Source: an uncultured Bacilli bacterium
GTDB lineage: Bacteria > Bacillota_I > Bacilli_A > RF39 > UBA660
Direction of reading: 5' to 3'
NCBI GenBank assembly: GCA_947630195.1
Contig: CANRGQ010000028.1
Coordinates: 1 to 16,279 of the forward strand
DNA length: 16,279 nucleotides
The notes under the pieces were generated by a model, which did no database searches, was not told where the DNA came from, and saw only the letters and a list, made by a program, of their open reading frames with translations. Both the position numbers and the translations under genes were made by a program. Positions 1-7,137 of this stretch are shown in pieces. The stretch's first letter is position 1. Every line of letters begins with the position of its first letter.

Positions 1-66
1 CTTTGGATCCAATAAGCATAGGAAGCACCCATTATTGTAAATAATGTGAAAAGTAAAAGTTGATTA

Positions 67-95
67 TTGACTTATGAATATTAAAACAATGATAA
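67..95 (+). promoter_or_regulatory. possible promoter of the first gene
   Basis: TTGACT at 67-72 is followed after 17 bases by TGATAA (90-95), a weak -10. It lies about 40 bases before the ATG at 132, and GGAGG sits at 123-127. The -35 is good and the -10 poor, so this is tentative. Confidence 0.35.
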
Positions 96-131
96 AATAA
101 AATAAAGAAATTTATAATAAGTGGAGGCAAA

Positions 132-806
132 ATGGATCAAGTATCACAAGGTATTAATGAGAGTAATTTGCGGATAAAAAGTCCGTATTTTGATGTGCCT
201 AGACCTAATATTGCAAATATTAATTCCCAATTAAAAATAGCTAGTAATTCCTTATTAACCTATTTAGCTCTAGCGGATGCTTATCGAAGTGAAGATACTA
301 TTAAAAATTTAGAAGATAAGTTTTTAAATACTCTTGCTTTATGTAAAAGTGATGAAGATATAAAGTATTTAAATGAACTTTTAAAAAATACATCTTTAGT
401 GGGAGGTTATGCTATTCATTTTTATAATACTCATGCTGCAAAAATAAATCTTGGCGAAATTAATATGGTTCAAGATGAACTTAAAAAGAAAGAACAAGAA
501 AAGTTGAACCCTGTTTCTAAAATGGTTCCGAATGGCATAGAAAGTAAATATTTTGATGTTTCTTATAGACCAAAGAATTTTGAACTAGCTAATGCTTGTG
601 ATTCTTTAATATCGTATTTAATAATTATGGATATTAAAAGAGATGAAGAACATTTATCATCTTTAACACTTCAATTTTATAAAACGCTTTTAATATGTAA
701 AGATGAAGAAGATTATAAAGAACTGACTGTTTTAATGAATGAACTTGCTAAAATTGGGGGCTATGCTGTTTATTTTAATAACAACATAAAAAATATGATT
801 AATTAA
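132..806 (+). CDS. hypothetical protein with two tandem ~85-residue repeats
   Basis: I do not recognise the family. The 224-aa product has no signal peptide or membrane segment and is probably cytoplasmic and helical. Two homologous units are visible: residues 17-102 and 138-222. Each starts S-x-YFDV, continues with a hydrophobic helix (SLLTYLALAD versus SLISYLIIMD), then L-x2-F-x2-TL-x-ICK/LCK-x2-ED, and ends GGYA-x2-F-x-N. A charged linker rich in Lys and Glu separates them. The ATG is supported by GGAGG five bases upstream. The frame stops at TAA 804-806, but the same frame stays open for 107 more codons, so the product may be truncated (see 807-1130). It precedes the secretion-like cluster on the same strand, but a terminator lies between them, so a shared role is not shown. 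Confidence 0.75.
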   Translation: MDQVSQGINESNLRIKSPYFDVPRPNIANINSQLKIASNSLLTYLALADAYRSEDTIKNLEDKFLNTLALCKSDEDIKYLNELLKNTSLVGGYAIHFYNTHAAKINLGEINMVQDELKKKEQEKLNPVSKMVPNGIESKYFDVSYRPKNFELANACDSLISYLIIMDIKRDEEHLSSLTLQFYKTLLICKDEEDYKELTVLMNELAKIGGYAVYFNNNIKNMIN

Positions 807-1130
807 AAAGGGAAAGAACAAGCTTTAATATATTTACAAAATAATAAAAATAATAATGAAGAAACAAATACAAAATTAGATGAGTTTAAAAAAGAATATG
901 CGAGATTAGAACTATTATTAGATGATTTAAGAAAATCTGATTTTATTGAAGAACAAGATGTTGCTTACTTATTAAGAAAATATAATGAGTTACAATCAAA
1001 CTTATATACTTTTAATGGAGAAATAGATAAAACATATATAAGTGAATGTGATGAACAAATAGAGGAAACTATTACTTATTTAAAAAATTTATATCGAACA
1101 TTAGATGAAGTTAAAAATTTAGATATGTAA
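807..1130 (+). pseudogene. in-frame open extension after the TAA of the first gene, no start codon
   Basis: Immediately after the TAA at 804-806 the same frame runs for 107 codons to TAA at 1128-1130. No ATG, GTG or TTG occurs early enough to start it; the only ATG is the last codon. The encoded peptide is very charged and helical, with alternating Leu, Lys and Glu typical of a coiled coil (for example KLDEFKKEYARLELLLDDL). Its codon use matches the neighbouring genes, so it looks like genuine former coding sequence. The simplest reading is that one nonsense mutation split an ancestral ~332-aa protein, leaving the C-terminal coiled coil untranslated. Readthrough or a sequencing error would explain it equally well. 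Confidence 0.6.
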
Positions 1131-1140
1131 TGTATTTACT

Positions 1141-1166
1141 AAGGAAGAGTAATTCTTCTTTTTTTT
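1141..1166 (+). terminator. intrinsic terminator after the first gene
   Basis: AAGGAAGA (1141-1148) pairs with TCTTCTTT around a GTAAT loop (1149-1153), with one G-T pair, and runs into eight T bases. It separates the first gene from the pilin-like genes. A near copy is found at 2932. Confidence 0.7.
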
Positions 1167-1178
1167 ATTATTTTGTTG

Positions 1179-1187
1179 TGTTATAAT
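1179..1187 (+). promoter_or_regulatory. extended -10 promoter of pilin-like gene 1
   Basis: TGTTATAAT is a perfect extended -10 (TGnTATAAT). There is no clear -35 in the T-rich sequence upstream, which is common for extended -10 promoters. The same string recurs before gene 2 at 2966-2974. The predicted start is only about 13 bases before the ribosome binding site, giving a very short leader. Confidence 0.6.
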
Positions 1188-1199
1188 TTTGATAGGTGA

Positions 1200-1857
1200 A
1201 GATTTTATGAAGGAAAAATCTTGTAAATTATATATAAATATAGTATTTTTAATTATTTTAACAATAACTATTTTTGGTGGAAATAAAGTAATGGGAGCTC
1301 CAACGGAGTCTCAACAAATAAAGCAAATACCCACAGATAGTAACAATTATAATTATTATAGTGTAAATGATTGTGGTGGAGGATATTATAAACAAGTAGT
1401 AATGAGTTCAAATGGAGGGCCAAATGTTTCAGGATGTGTACCAATGCCAACCAATCCAGGAACAGATGCCCCAAACATGAGTTGTTCAGGTGGAACAAAG
1501 ACAAGAGTAGTAACGACAACTAACACATATGTGTGGATATGTAGAGCGGCGAAAAGCCAAACAACCAATCCAAACGGAGGAAATTTAAAATATACAGCGA
1601 ATGTATCCGCCGAATTTTATAATGCGTTAATAGATTCTGAATCATGTAGTAATTCGGCCTCAATAATTGCGACATTTAATAGTAGTAGTGGAAGTAGAGA
1701 TGTAAGAGGATGTATGTATGATGGACAAGGTAGTTTTTCAGTTTCTTGCCCAGCAGGTTCAAGTGAAAATTTGCTTAATATATCTGATAATTATGGAAGT
1801 GTATATAGTTTTAAAGTATGTACAAAAACTACTACTGATAGTGGTGATGATGATCAA
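1200..1857 (+). repeat. direct repeat copy 1 (658 bp, identical to 2987-3644)
   Basis: By eye the 658 bases match 2987-3644 without a difference. The repeat covers the end of the ribosome binding site, the start codon and the first 217 codons. Outside it, the upstream 25 bases are near identical (same -10 string) and the downstream sequences are unrelated. The copies are 1787 bp apart in direct orientation. Confidence 0.93.
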
Positions 1858-2901
1858 ACTCAAACGCAAAACCCTCCTACTCAACAAAATACAGGTAGCC
1901 AAACTACAGCTGAAAAAAAAGATGAGATTCATGAATTAACTTGTGTATATGAAGGAAAGCCTCAAGCTATGCCTTACCCTTTAATGATTAAGCAAGATAA
2001 AGATGGTAATATAATTACTAATGTATATAAAGAAGATTTTATAGGTTACAATGGACTATCAAATGATAAATGGTCTAGTTATAATTATAAACTTGACTTA
2101 GAACATACAAAATGTGCTAAAGATGGTAAACTTCATTGTTGTCCACGATATGTACAATATACTGATTTATGGAAAACAGCTAGGCCGGTCGATAAAAAGA
2201 AATGGTATAAAGCTGATTATAAATTAATTCCTGAGTTAAGTACAATTAACTATTCAAGTATTAATGATTATTTCCATTTTACTGGGGAAACTGGGCCAAG
2301 AAATGATTACGATAATTTATGTAATAATGCTGGAGCAAAAAATGCTATCTCATTTATAGGTAAGTTAGTTGTGGTTGCTTTATGGGTTGTTCCTTTAATC
2401 ATAATTGTCTTAGGTATGGTTGATTTTACTAAAGCAACAATATCTAATGATGAAAAAGCTGTAGGTAAAGCAACAAGTGCTTTAATAAAAAGAATTGTTG
2501 CGGGACTAGCAGCCTTTGTAGTACCAACACTTATATTAGCTATATTAAAAAATATTGGAGTTACTAAATATATTGAACAAAATGCAGATTATACAAGTTG
2601 TATGAATTGTTTGCTTTATCCTTATAACAACTGTGTGCCAGATACAGCGTTTACTAGTCAAACACAAACTTCAGTTGTTAATAGTTTAGTAAATGCTGAT
2701 TCTTGTAACAATTCTACATTAACAAGTGTTACTGTAAGTGATCAAGAAGGTGAATATAAGACTGTTAATGGTTGTATGTATGATGCAACAGTTGATTTTA
2801 CCGCTTTAGTAAATTGTCCGGATGGTGCTGTTAAAACTAATGTGACTATAACTGATAAAAATGGCGATACATTTAAGGCTGCGGTATGTTCAAAATATTA
2901 A
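1207..2901 (+). CDS. secreted Cys-rich pilin-like (VirB2/TrbC-like) membrane protein 1
   Basis: A 564-aa protein, probably displayed on the cell surface with the type IV secretion-like machine. Residues 1-29 form a signal peptide with a long hydrophobic core. Two extracellular domains follow, each with the pattern C...GC...C...(V/I)C (about 50-115 and 130-210), and a Thr/Gln/Asp-rich linker. A middle domain with more cysteines (about 235-370) precedes two membrane segments at about 379-408 and 429-450, with the spacing of VirB2/TrbC pilins. A third four-Cys domain lies after the membrane pair (about 488-564) and shares GCMYD with the second. The start at 1207 is chosen because AGGTGA lies seven bases upstream; a TTG at 1189 would sit inside the promoter. 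The first 217 residues are identical to those of the next gene. The pilin assignment rests on topology and context, not on a recognised signature. Confidence 0.72.
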   Translation: MKEKSCKLYINIVFLIILTITIFGGNKVMGAPTESQQIKQIPTDSNNYNYYSVNDCGGGYYKQVVMSSNGGPNVSGCVPMPTNPGTDAPNMSCSGGTKTRVVTTTNTYVWICRAAKSQTTNPNGGNLKYTANVSAEFYNALIDSESCSNSASIIATFNSSSGSRDVRGCMYDGQGSFSVSCPAGSSENLLNISDNYGSVYSFKVCTKTTTDSGDDDQTQTQNPPTQQNTGSQTTAEKKDEIHELTCVYEGKPQAMPYPLMIKQDKDGNIITNVYKEDFIGYNGLSNDKWSSYNYKLDLEHTKCAKDGKLHCCPRYVQYTDLWKTARPVDKKKWYKADYKLIPELSTINYSSINDYFHFTGETGPRNDYDNLCNNAGAKNAISFIGKLVVVALWVVPLIIIVLGMVDFTKATISNDEKAVGKATSALIKRIVAGLAAFVVPTLILAILKNIGVTKYIEQNADYTSCMNCLLYPYNNCVPDTAFTSQTQTSVVNSLVNADSCNNSTLTSVTVSDQEGEYKTVNGCMYDATVDFTALVNCPDGAVKTNVTITDKNGDTFKAAVCSKY

Positions 2902-2931
2902 AAAAATAAAACATCAAATTTTTAAATAATT

Positions 2932-2955
2932 AAGAAGAGTAAATCTTCTTTTTTT
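2932..2955 (+). terminator. terminator between the two pilin-like genes
   Basis: AAGAAGA (2932-2938) pairs with TCTTCTT (2944-2950) around GTAAA, followed by a T run. It is a diverged copy of the hairpin at 1141, which suggests that the duplicated unit originally included terminator, promoter and N-terminal coding part. Confidence 0.65.
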
Positions 2956-2965
2956 GTTTTTCTTG

Positions 2966-2974
2966 TGTTATAAT
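2966..2974 (+). promoter_or_regulatory. extended -10 promoter of pilin-like gene 2 and the secretion cluster
   Basis: TGTTATAAT, the same string as before gene 1. It is the only good promoter-like sequence I see before the block 2994-8921, so it may drive the second pilin, VirB6, PrgI and both VirB4 genes. Confidence 0.6.
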
Positions 2975-2986
2975 TTTGGTAGGTGG

Positions 2987-3644
2987 AGATTTTATGAAGG
3001 AAAAATCTTGTAAATTATATATAAATATAGTATTTTTAATTATTTTAACAATAACTATTTTTGGTGGAAATAAAGTAATGGGAGCTCCAACGGAGTCTCA
3101 ACAAATAAAGCAAATACCCACAGATAGTAACAATTATAATTATTATAGTGTAAATGATTGTGGTGGAGGATATTATAAACAAGTAGTAATGAGTTCAAAT
3201 GGAGGGCCAAATGTTTCAGGATGTGTACCAATGCCAACCAATCCAGGAACAGATGCCCCAAACATGAGTTGTTCAGGTGGAACAAAGACAAGAGTAGTAA
3301 CGACAACTAACACATATGTGTGGATATGTAGAGCGGCGAAAAGCCAAACAACCAATCCAAACGGAGGAAATTTAAAATATACAGCGAATGTATCCGCCGA
3401 ATTTTATAATGCGTTAATAGATTCTGAATCATGTAGTAATTCGGCCTCAATAATTGCGACATTTAATAGTAGTAGTGGAAGTAGAGATGTAAGAGGATGT
3501 ATGTATGATGGACAAGGTAGTTTTTCAGTTTCTTGCCCAGCAGGTTCAAGTGAAAATTTGCTTAATATATCTGATAATTATGGAAGTGTATATAGTTTTA
3601 AAGTATGTACAAAAACTACTACTGATAGTGGTGATGATGATCAA
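2987..3644 (+). repeat. direct repeat copy 2 (658 bp, identical to 1200-1857)
   Basis: Second copy of the repeat. Identity ends inside codon runs encoding DDDQ, where the two proteins switch to unrelated C-terminal parts. Perfect identity over codon third positions implies very recent duplication or continuing gene conversion. Confidence 0.93.
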
Positions 3645-3995
3645 TCAGAAACTTTAACAACTGAACCAGAAGATAGTGAAGAAATAACGCCACCAACTAT
3701 AAATGATTGCAAGTCTTTGCTTGGTGATCCAACAAAAGCGGGTGATCCTTCATATTATATTGTTTTTGCATTTAAGGTTGTTAGGTATGTAGCAATTATT
3801 TTATTAATCGTTTTATCTGTTGTTGATTTAGTTGGAGCAGTAGCTTCAAGTGATAGTGAGATTTTAAATAAAACTGTTGCTAAAATATTTAAAAGATTTA
3901 TCCTTTGTATAATTATATTTTTACTCCCAATGCTTATTCAATTTGTTCTTCATTTTATTAATGAAAATTATACAGTATGTGGAGTAGGGGAGTGA
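2994..3995 (+). CDS. secreted Cys-rich pilin-like (VirB2/TrbC-like) membrane protein 2
   Basis: A 333-aa protein whose first 217 residues equal those of protein 1: signal peptide plus two four-Cys domains. After a short Thr/Glu/Pro-rich linker it has a compact membrane module: a first segment at about 254-283 (VVRYVAIILLIVLSVVDLVG), a loop with Ser, Asp and Lys, and a second at about 302-322. This is the layout of VirB2/TrbC pilins, and the module aligns in layout with that of protein 1. It lacks the middle and C-terminal Cys domains of protein 1. The ATG has AGGTGGA upstream. The TGA stop lies four bases before the ATG of the VirB6-like gene, so the two are probably translated together. It may be the major subunit, with protein 1 a larger variant; that is inference. 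Confidence 0.72.
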   Translation: MKEKSCKLYINIVFLIILTITIFGGNKVMGAPTESQQIKQIPTDSNNYNYYSVNDCGGGYYKQVVMSSNGGPNVSGCVPMPTNPGTDAPNMSCSGGTKTRVVTTTNTYVWICRAAKSQTTNPNGGNLKYTANVSAEFYNALIDSESCSNSASIIATFNSSSGSRDVRGCMYDGQGSFSVSCPAGSSENLLNISDNYGSVYSFKVCTKTTTDSGDDDQSETLTTEPEDSEEITPPTINDCKSLLGDPTKAGDPSYYIVFAFKVVRYVAIILLIVLSVVDLVGAVASSDSEILNKTVAKIFKRFILCIIIFLLPMLIQFVLHFINENYTVCGVGE

Positions 3996-3999
3996 TATT

Positions 4000-6258
4000 A
4001 TGGGAGTATTTTTAAAAATATGGATTTGGTTTTTATCAGGTGTATATAAAATTTGTTCTTGGATTTATAAAATATTTATTGCTCTTGCAGGAAAACAACT
4101 TGTAAGTACAGCAACTTTTCAAACAATTGTCAATAATACCTATATAATTATTGGCGTTGTTATGTTGTTTATTTTATCTTTTTCCTTACTTAAGGGAATG
4201 GTAAATCCTGATGATTCAAAAGCTGGAACGTCTACAATTAGAAAAATTGTTATTAATTTGGTTACATCAGTGGCTATTTTAGCGGTTACGCCAATGGTAT
4301 TTAATTTTGCCTATGATGTGCAAGATTCAATTATTAACTATAATACAATAGGAGGTTTCTTTGGTTTTGGTTCTTTAGGAGATTCCGGGGCTGATTCTAA
4401 TGATAATCCCGCTACTGTTGCAGCCAATCAAATAGTAAATAGTGTATGGACAGCTTTCTTTAATGTTGATGAGGAATGGTGTTTTGAACAAGGTTATCCT
4501 GAATTACAAACTTGTCAGGAACAAATAAAGGCGGAAAAATCATATGTTGACGGTGTTCCTGTTAATGGAGGAACTTTTAAAGATGTAATTAATTCGGTTG
4601 ATGAAACTGGACATTTTAACATGTATAATCAATTTGCTGATGAAGCAGATGATGGAAGCATAGCCTTTTATGGCTTTTTAGCCCTTATTGGTGGGGTTGC
4701 TTTGCTATATGTGTCAATTTCTTATACATTTGGTTTGGCGATACGACTAGTTAAATTATTTTTCTATGAAGTTATTGCCCCAGTACCTATTCTTTTAAGA
4801 GTAGTACCAAGTGGTAAAGCAAGTGGAATGTTTAATCAATGGTTAAAAATTACTTTGACATGTTATGCAGAAGTTTTCGTAAGAATATTTATATTGTATT
4901 TCTGTTTATTTATATGTATGGAAATAAGAGGGGCTAGTTTCTTTGATAGTGTAGTTCCAAGTTCTACGGAAATAATATTATATAGTGATAGTAATACTAA
5001 TTATTTTGAAAACAATAATTATACATTAGCCTATGCTGATGAAGATGATTATTTTGAAAATAAAGACACTATGTTGGCTGAAGGTGAAGATGATACTGAA
5101 ACTGCTGATACCACTGTCCAAACTGCATCATCTGGAAGTGGCGGAGGATGGTTCTTAAATTTAGTAACCAAAGCTTTCTTATACATGGGAATATTTATGT
5201 TTATGAAAAGTGCTCCAAAAATCATTTCAGAAGTTACAGGTATTGACTCAGGTAATATGAAGTTAGGTATAAAAGATACCCTTGCGGAAGCTGGAGTTCT
5301 TACGGCTGGAGCTACATTAGGAGCTGGTATAACTGCTGGTTTAAGAGGTGTATCAAGTGCTTTTGAAAAAGGCAGCGATGGAAACTGGCATAAAAAAGAA
5401 GGTTCTCATGCAGTACGTTCTATGATTGCTGGTGCCGCATCGGGTGCTGTTCGTGGAGGCAAAGCCGGTTGGGGTGCTAAAAGCTTTAAAGATATGAAAG
5501 CTGCAGCTAGTAGTGGTGCTCAAGGTGCTGCTGATGCGAGAGTTAAAAGAGCAAATTATAGAGCTGCACATGCAACAGGAGCTAGCGGAATTGGAAGAAC
5601 GTTTAATGTTTTAAGAGGCCATGTTGCTGATAGTGGGCGTAGCGTTGCAACTTATGCAGGTTTTGGAAATGCAGAACAATTAAAAAGAGAAAATTATGCT
5701 ATGAGTCAAATTAATACAGCTAGAGATTCATTTGATAATGATACTGAAAGTTTAATTATGAAAGAAATTGCTAAAGGTCAAAATGCCATTGCTGGTGTAG
5801 ATATTTCAGAAGTTAATAAATATAAAAGAGATTTAGAAAACAAAAGAGCACGAGGTATTGCTACTGAAGAAGATGAAAGACTTTTCAACTATGCTAAAAG
5901 AGAAGCAATGTATAAATTACAAAATCTTACACTACAATCTGATGAGCATTGGTACGCAATGAGTAATAGTGATAAAGCAAAATTATCTGGATTAAGAGTA
6001 GATGCTGTTAAATATAAAGGCTCAATTAGAAACAACTCATCATTATCTCCACTTGTTGATAGCGGAATTGTGGGTGGTAATTATATGGATAATGTTGATG
6101 TTACACTTGGATATCAAACAAAAGATGCCCAAGGTAGAGACTTCTGGGATGATGTTAAAGAAATTGATACAATGAATAAAGCTATTAAACGTCAATCTGG
6201 TACAAACAGTGTATTTATTGCTCAACAAGAACAACAAAAATATGAAGAAAAAAAATAA
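4000..6258 (+). CDS. VirB6/TrbL-like multi-pass inner-membrane protein
   Basis: A 752-aa polytopic protein, the likely inner-membrane channel component of a type IV secretion-like apparatus. Hydrophobic segments lie at about 5-30, 48-68, 86-108, 220-270 (probably two), 281-311 and 380-405. Between the fifth and last segments is an acidic Asp/Glu/Thr-rich stretch, ending in a Gly-Ser hinge (about 340-382). The C-terminal ~340 residues are soluble: an Ala/Gly-rich stretch with Arg and Lys (about 425-530), then a charged helical part ending in Gln/Glu/Lys. VirB6/TrbL proteins of Gram-positive elements have this shape, with a membrane core and a long Ala/Gly-rich tail. GGGGAG precedes the ATG. 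It sits between pilin-like gene 2 and the PrgI gene, the usual order. The family call rests on topology and neighbours. Confidence 0.75.
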   Translation: MGVFLKIWIWFLSGVYKICSWIYKIFIALAGKQLVSTATFQTIVNNTYIIIGVVMLFILSFSLLKGMVNPDDSKAGTSTIRKIVINLVTSVAILAVTPMVFNFAYDVQDSIINYNTIGGFFGFGSLGDSGADSNDNPATVAANQIVNSVWTAFFNVDEEWCFEQGYPELQTCQEQIKAEKSYVDGVPVNGGTFKDVINSVDETGHFNMYNQFADEADDGSIAFYGFLALIGGVALLYVSISYTFGLAIRLVKLFFYEVIAPVPILLRVVPSGKASGMFNQWLKITLTCYAEVFVRIFILYFCLFICMEIRGASFFDSVVPSSTEIILYSDSNTNYFENNNYTLAYADEDDYFENKDTMLAEGEDDTETADTTVQTASSGSGGGWFLNLVTKAFLYMGIFMFMKSAPKIISEVTGIDSGNMKLGIKDTLAEAGVLTAGATLGAGITAGLRGVSSAFEKGSDGNWHKKEGSHAVRSMIAGAASGAVRGGKAGWGAKSFKDMKAAASSGAQGAADARVKRANYRAAHATGASGIGRTFNVLRGHVADSGRSVATYAGFGNAEQLKRENYAMSQINTARDSFDNDTESLIMKEIAKGQNAIAGVDISEVNKYKRDLENKRARGIATEEDERLFNYAKREAMYKLQNLTLQSDEHWYAMSNSDKAKLSGLRVDAVKYKGSIRNNSSLSPLVDSGIVGGNYMDNVDVTLGYQTKDAQGRDFWDDVKEIDTMNKAIKRQSGTNSVFIAQQEQQKYEEKK

Positions 6259-6281
6259 AATATTAAAGGAGGAATAAAAAG

Positions 6282-6602
6282 GTGAATAGTTATTTAATTC
6301 CAGCAAATACAAAGAAATCACAATTAATATTAGGTTTCTTTACGAAAAAAGATTTATTTATATTCTTGGTTGGTTGTGCATGGTCGTTTTTGATGTTGTT
6401 ACTTATTCATTCGATGTCTCTACCAATATTAATACTGGTATTACTTCCAGCGTTGGTAGCGACATTCTTAGTAATGCCTGTACCACATTATCATAATGTT
6501 TTACAGTTACTAACAAATATCGTTAATTTCTATACAAATAGAAGACAATATTATTGGAAAGGATGGAGTATATATGAAAGATTCAACCAAAGCAACAAAT
6601 AG
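6282..6602 (+). CDS. PrgI-family type IV secretion membrane protein
   Basis: A 106-aa protein with two adjacent hydrophobic segments (about 26-44 and 46-66) and a C-terminus of the type YTNRRQYYWKG, both typical of the PrgI family. This family accompanies VirB4 in Gram-positive conjugation systems and is thought to fill the role of VirB3. The start is GTG at 6282, chosen because AAAGGAGG (6265-6272) lies nine bases upstream. The last 29 bases overlap the next gene, indicating tight coupling in the operon. Confidence 0.85.
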   Translation: MNSYLIPANTKKSQLILGFFTKKDLFIFLVGCAWSFLMLLLIHSMSLPILILVLLPALVATFLVMPVPHYHNVLQLLTNIVNFYTNRRQYYWKGWSIYERFNQSNK

Positions 6603-7137
6603 TTCAAAATATACCAATAACTGGTTGCCAGTTAAACAAATTATGAATGGAATGATTCAGCTAGATAACGGTTATTATGTAACAGGAGTAAAAGTACATC
6701 CCAGAAATATCTTTATTATGGATGGGCAAACCCAAAATAATGTTATTTATAACTTAAGAAATTTTTATAATACTATTGATTATGAATTTTGGTTAATTAT
6801 TGCGGATCGTCCGGTAGATATAAATCTTTATTTAGCGGAACTTCAAAAATTATATAATAATACCACAAATAATGAAGTAAGAAAATTAATATTACAAGAT
6901 ATTAATAAAGCTAATCAATTTATGAGTGTGGAATACAATGTAGTTGATACGGAATATTATTTAATTTTCCAAGAAAAGAAATTGGAAGTTTTACAAAAGA
7001 AATTACATAATATGATAAGTGGACTTGCGGGGGCAGGACTTCAATCTACTCAAACAAGCAATGCTGATTTAAGAATAATATTAGATAATTTATTAAATGG
7101 TGGCGAGACCATTAATTTTGGAACGGTGATGAGCTAA
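6574..7137 (+). CDS. VirB4-like N-terminal domain encoded as a separate gene
   Basis: A 187-aa soluble protein matching the N-terminal, non-catalytic part of VirB4/TraE-type ATPases: a beta-rich start with WLPVKQI and an element of the form NGYYVTGVKVHPRN, followed by helices with a conserved E-L-x-L-Y pattern. It carries no nucleotide-binding motif. It begins inside the PrgI gene (29-base overlap, GGATGGAG upstream), and its TAA shares one base with the ATG of the ATPase gene (TAATG at 7135-7139). VirB4 is usually one ~600-800-aa chain, so here it appears split between two translationally coupled genes. Together they give 781 residues, a normal total. No frameshift is needed to explain the break, because both ends are clean. 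Confidence 0.72.
   Translation: MKDSTKATNSSKYTNNWLPVKQIMNGMIQLDNGYYVTGVKVHPRNIFIMDGQTQNNVIYNLRNFYNTIDYEFWLIIADRPVDINLYLAELQKLYNNTTNNEVRKLILQDINKANQFMSVEYNVVDTEYYLIFQEKKLEVLQKKLHNMISGLAGAGLQSTQTSNADLRIILDNLLNGGETINFGTVMS

Noticed and set aside
1..60. Possible minus-strand gene starting near base 43 and leaving the window
   Set aside because: Only about 14 codons are visible and there is no Shine-Dalgarno sequence; the CATTATT/AATAATG inverted repeat there also lacks a T tract.
804..806. Stop-codon reassignment explaining the internal TAA
   Set aside because: TAA ends most genes here, and TGA and TAG are also used as stops at tight gene junctions, so the ordinary bacterial code applies.
1268..1568. 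Open frames on the minus strand inside the repeat (also at 3055-3355)
   Set aside because: They are opposite a well-supported gene, have no ribosome binding site, and occur twice only because the DNA is repeated.
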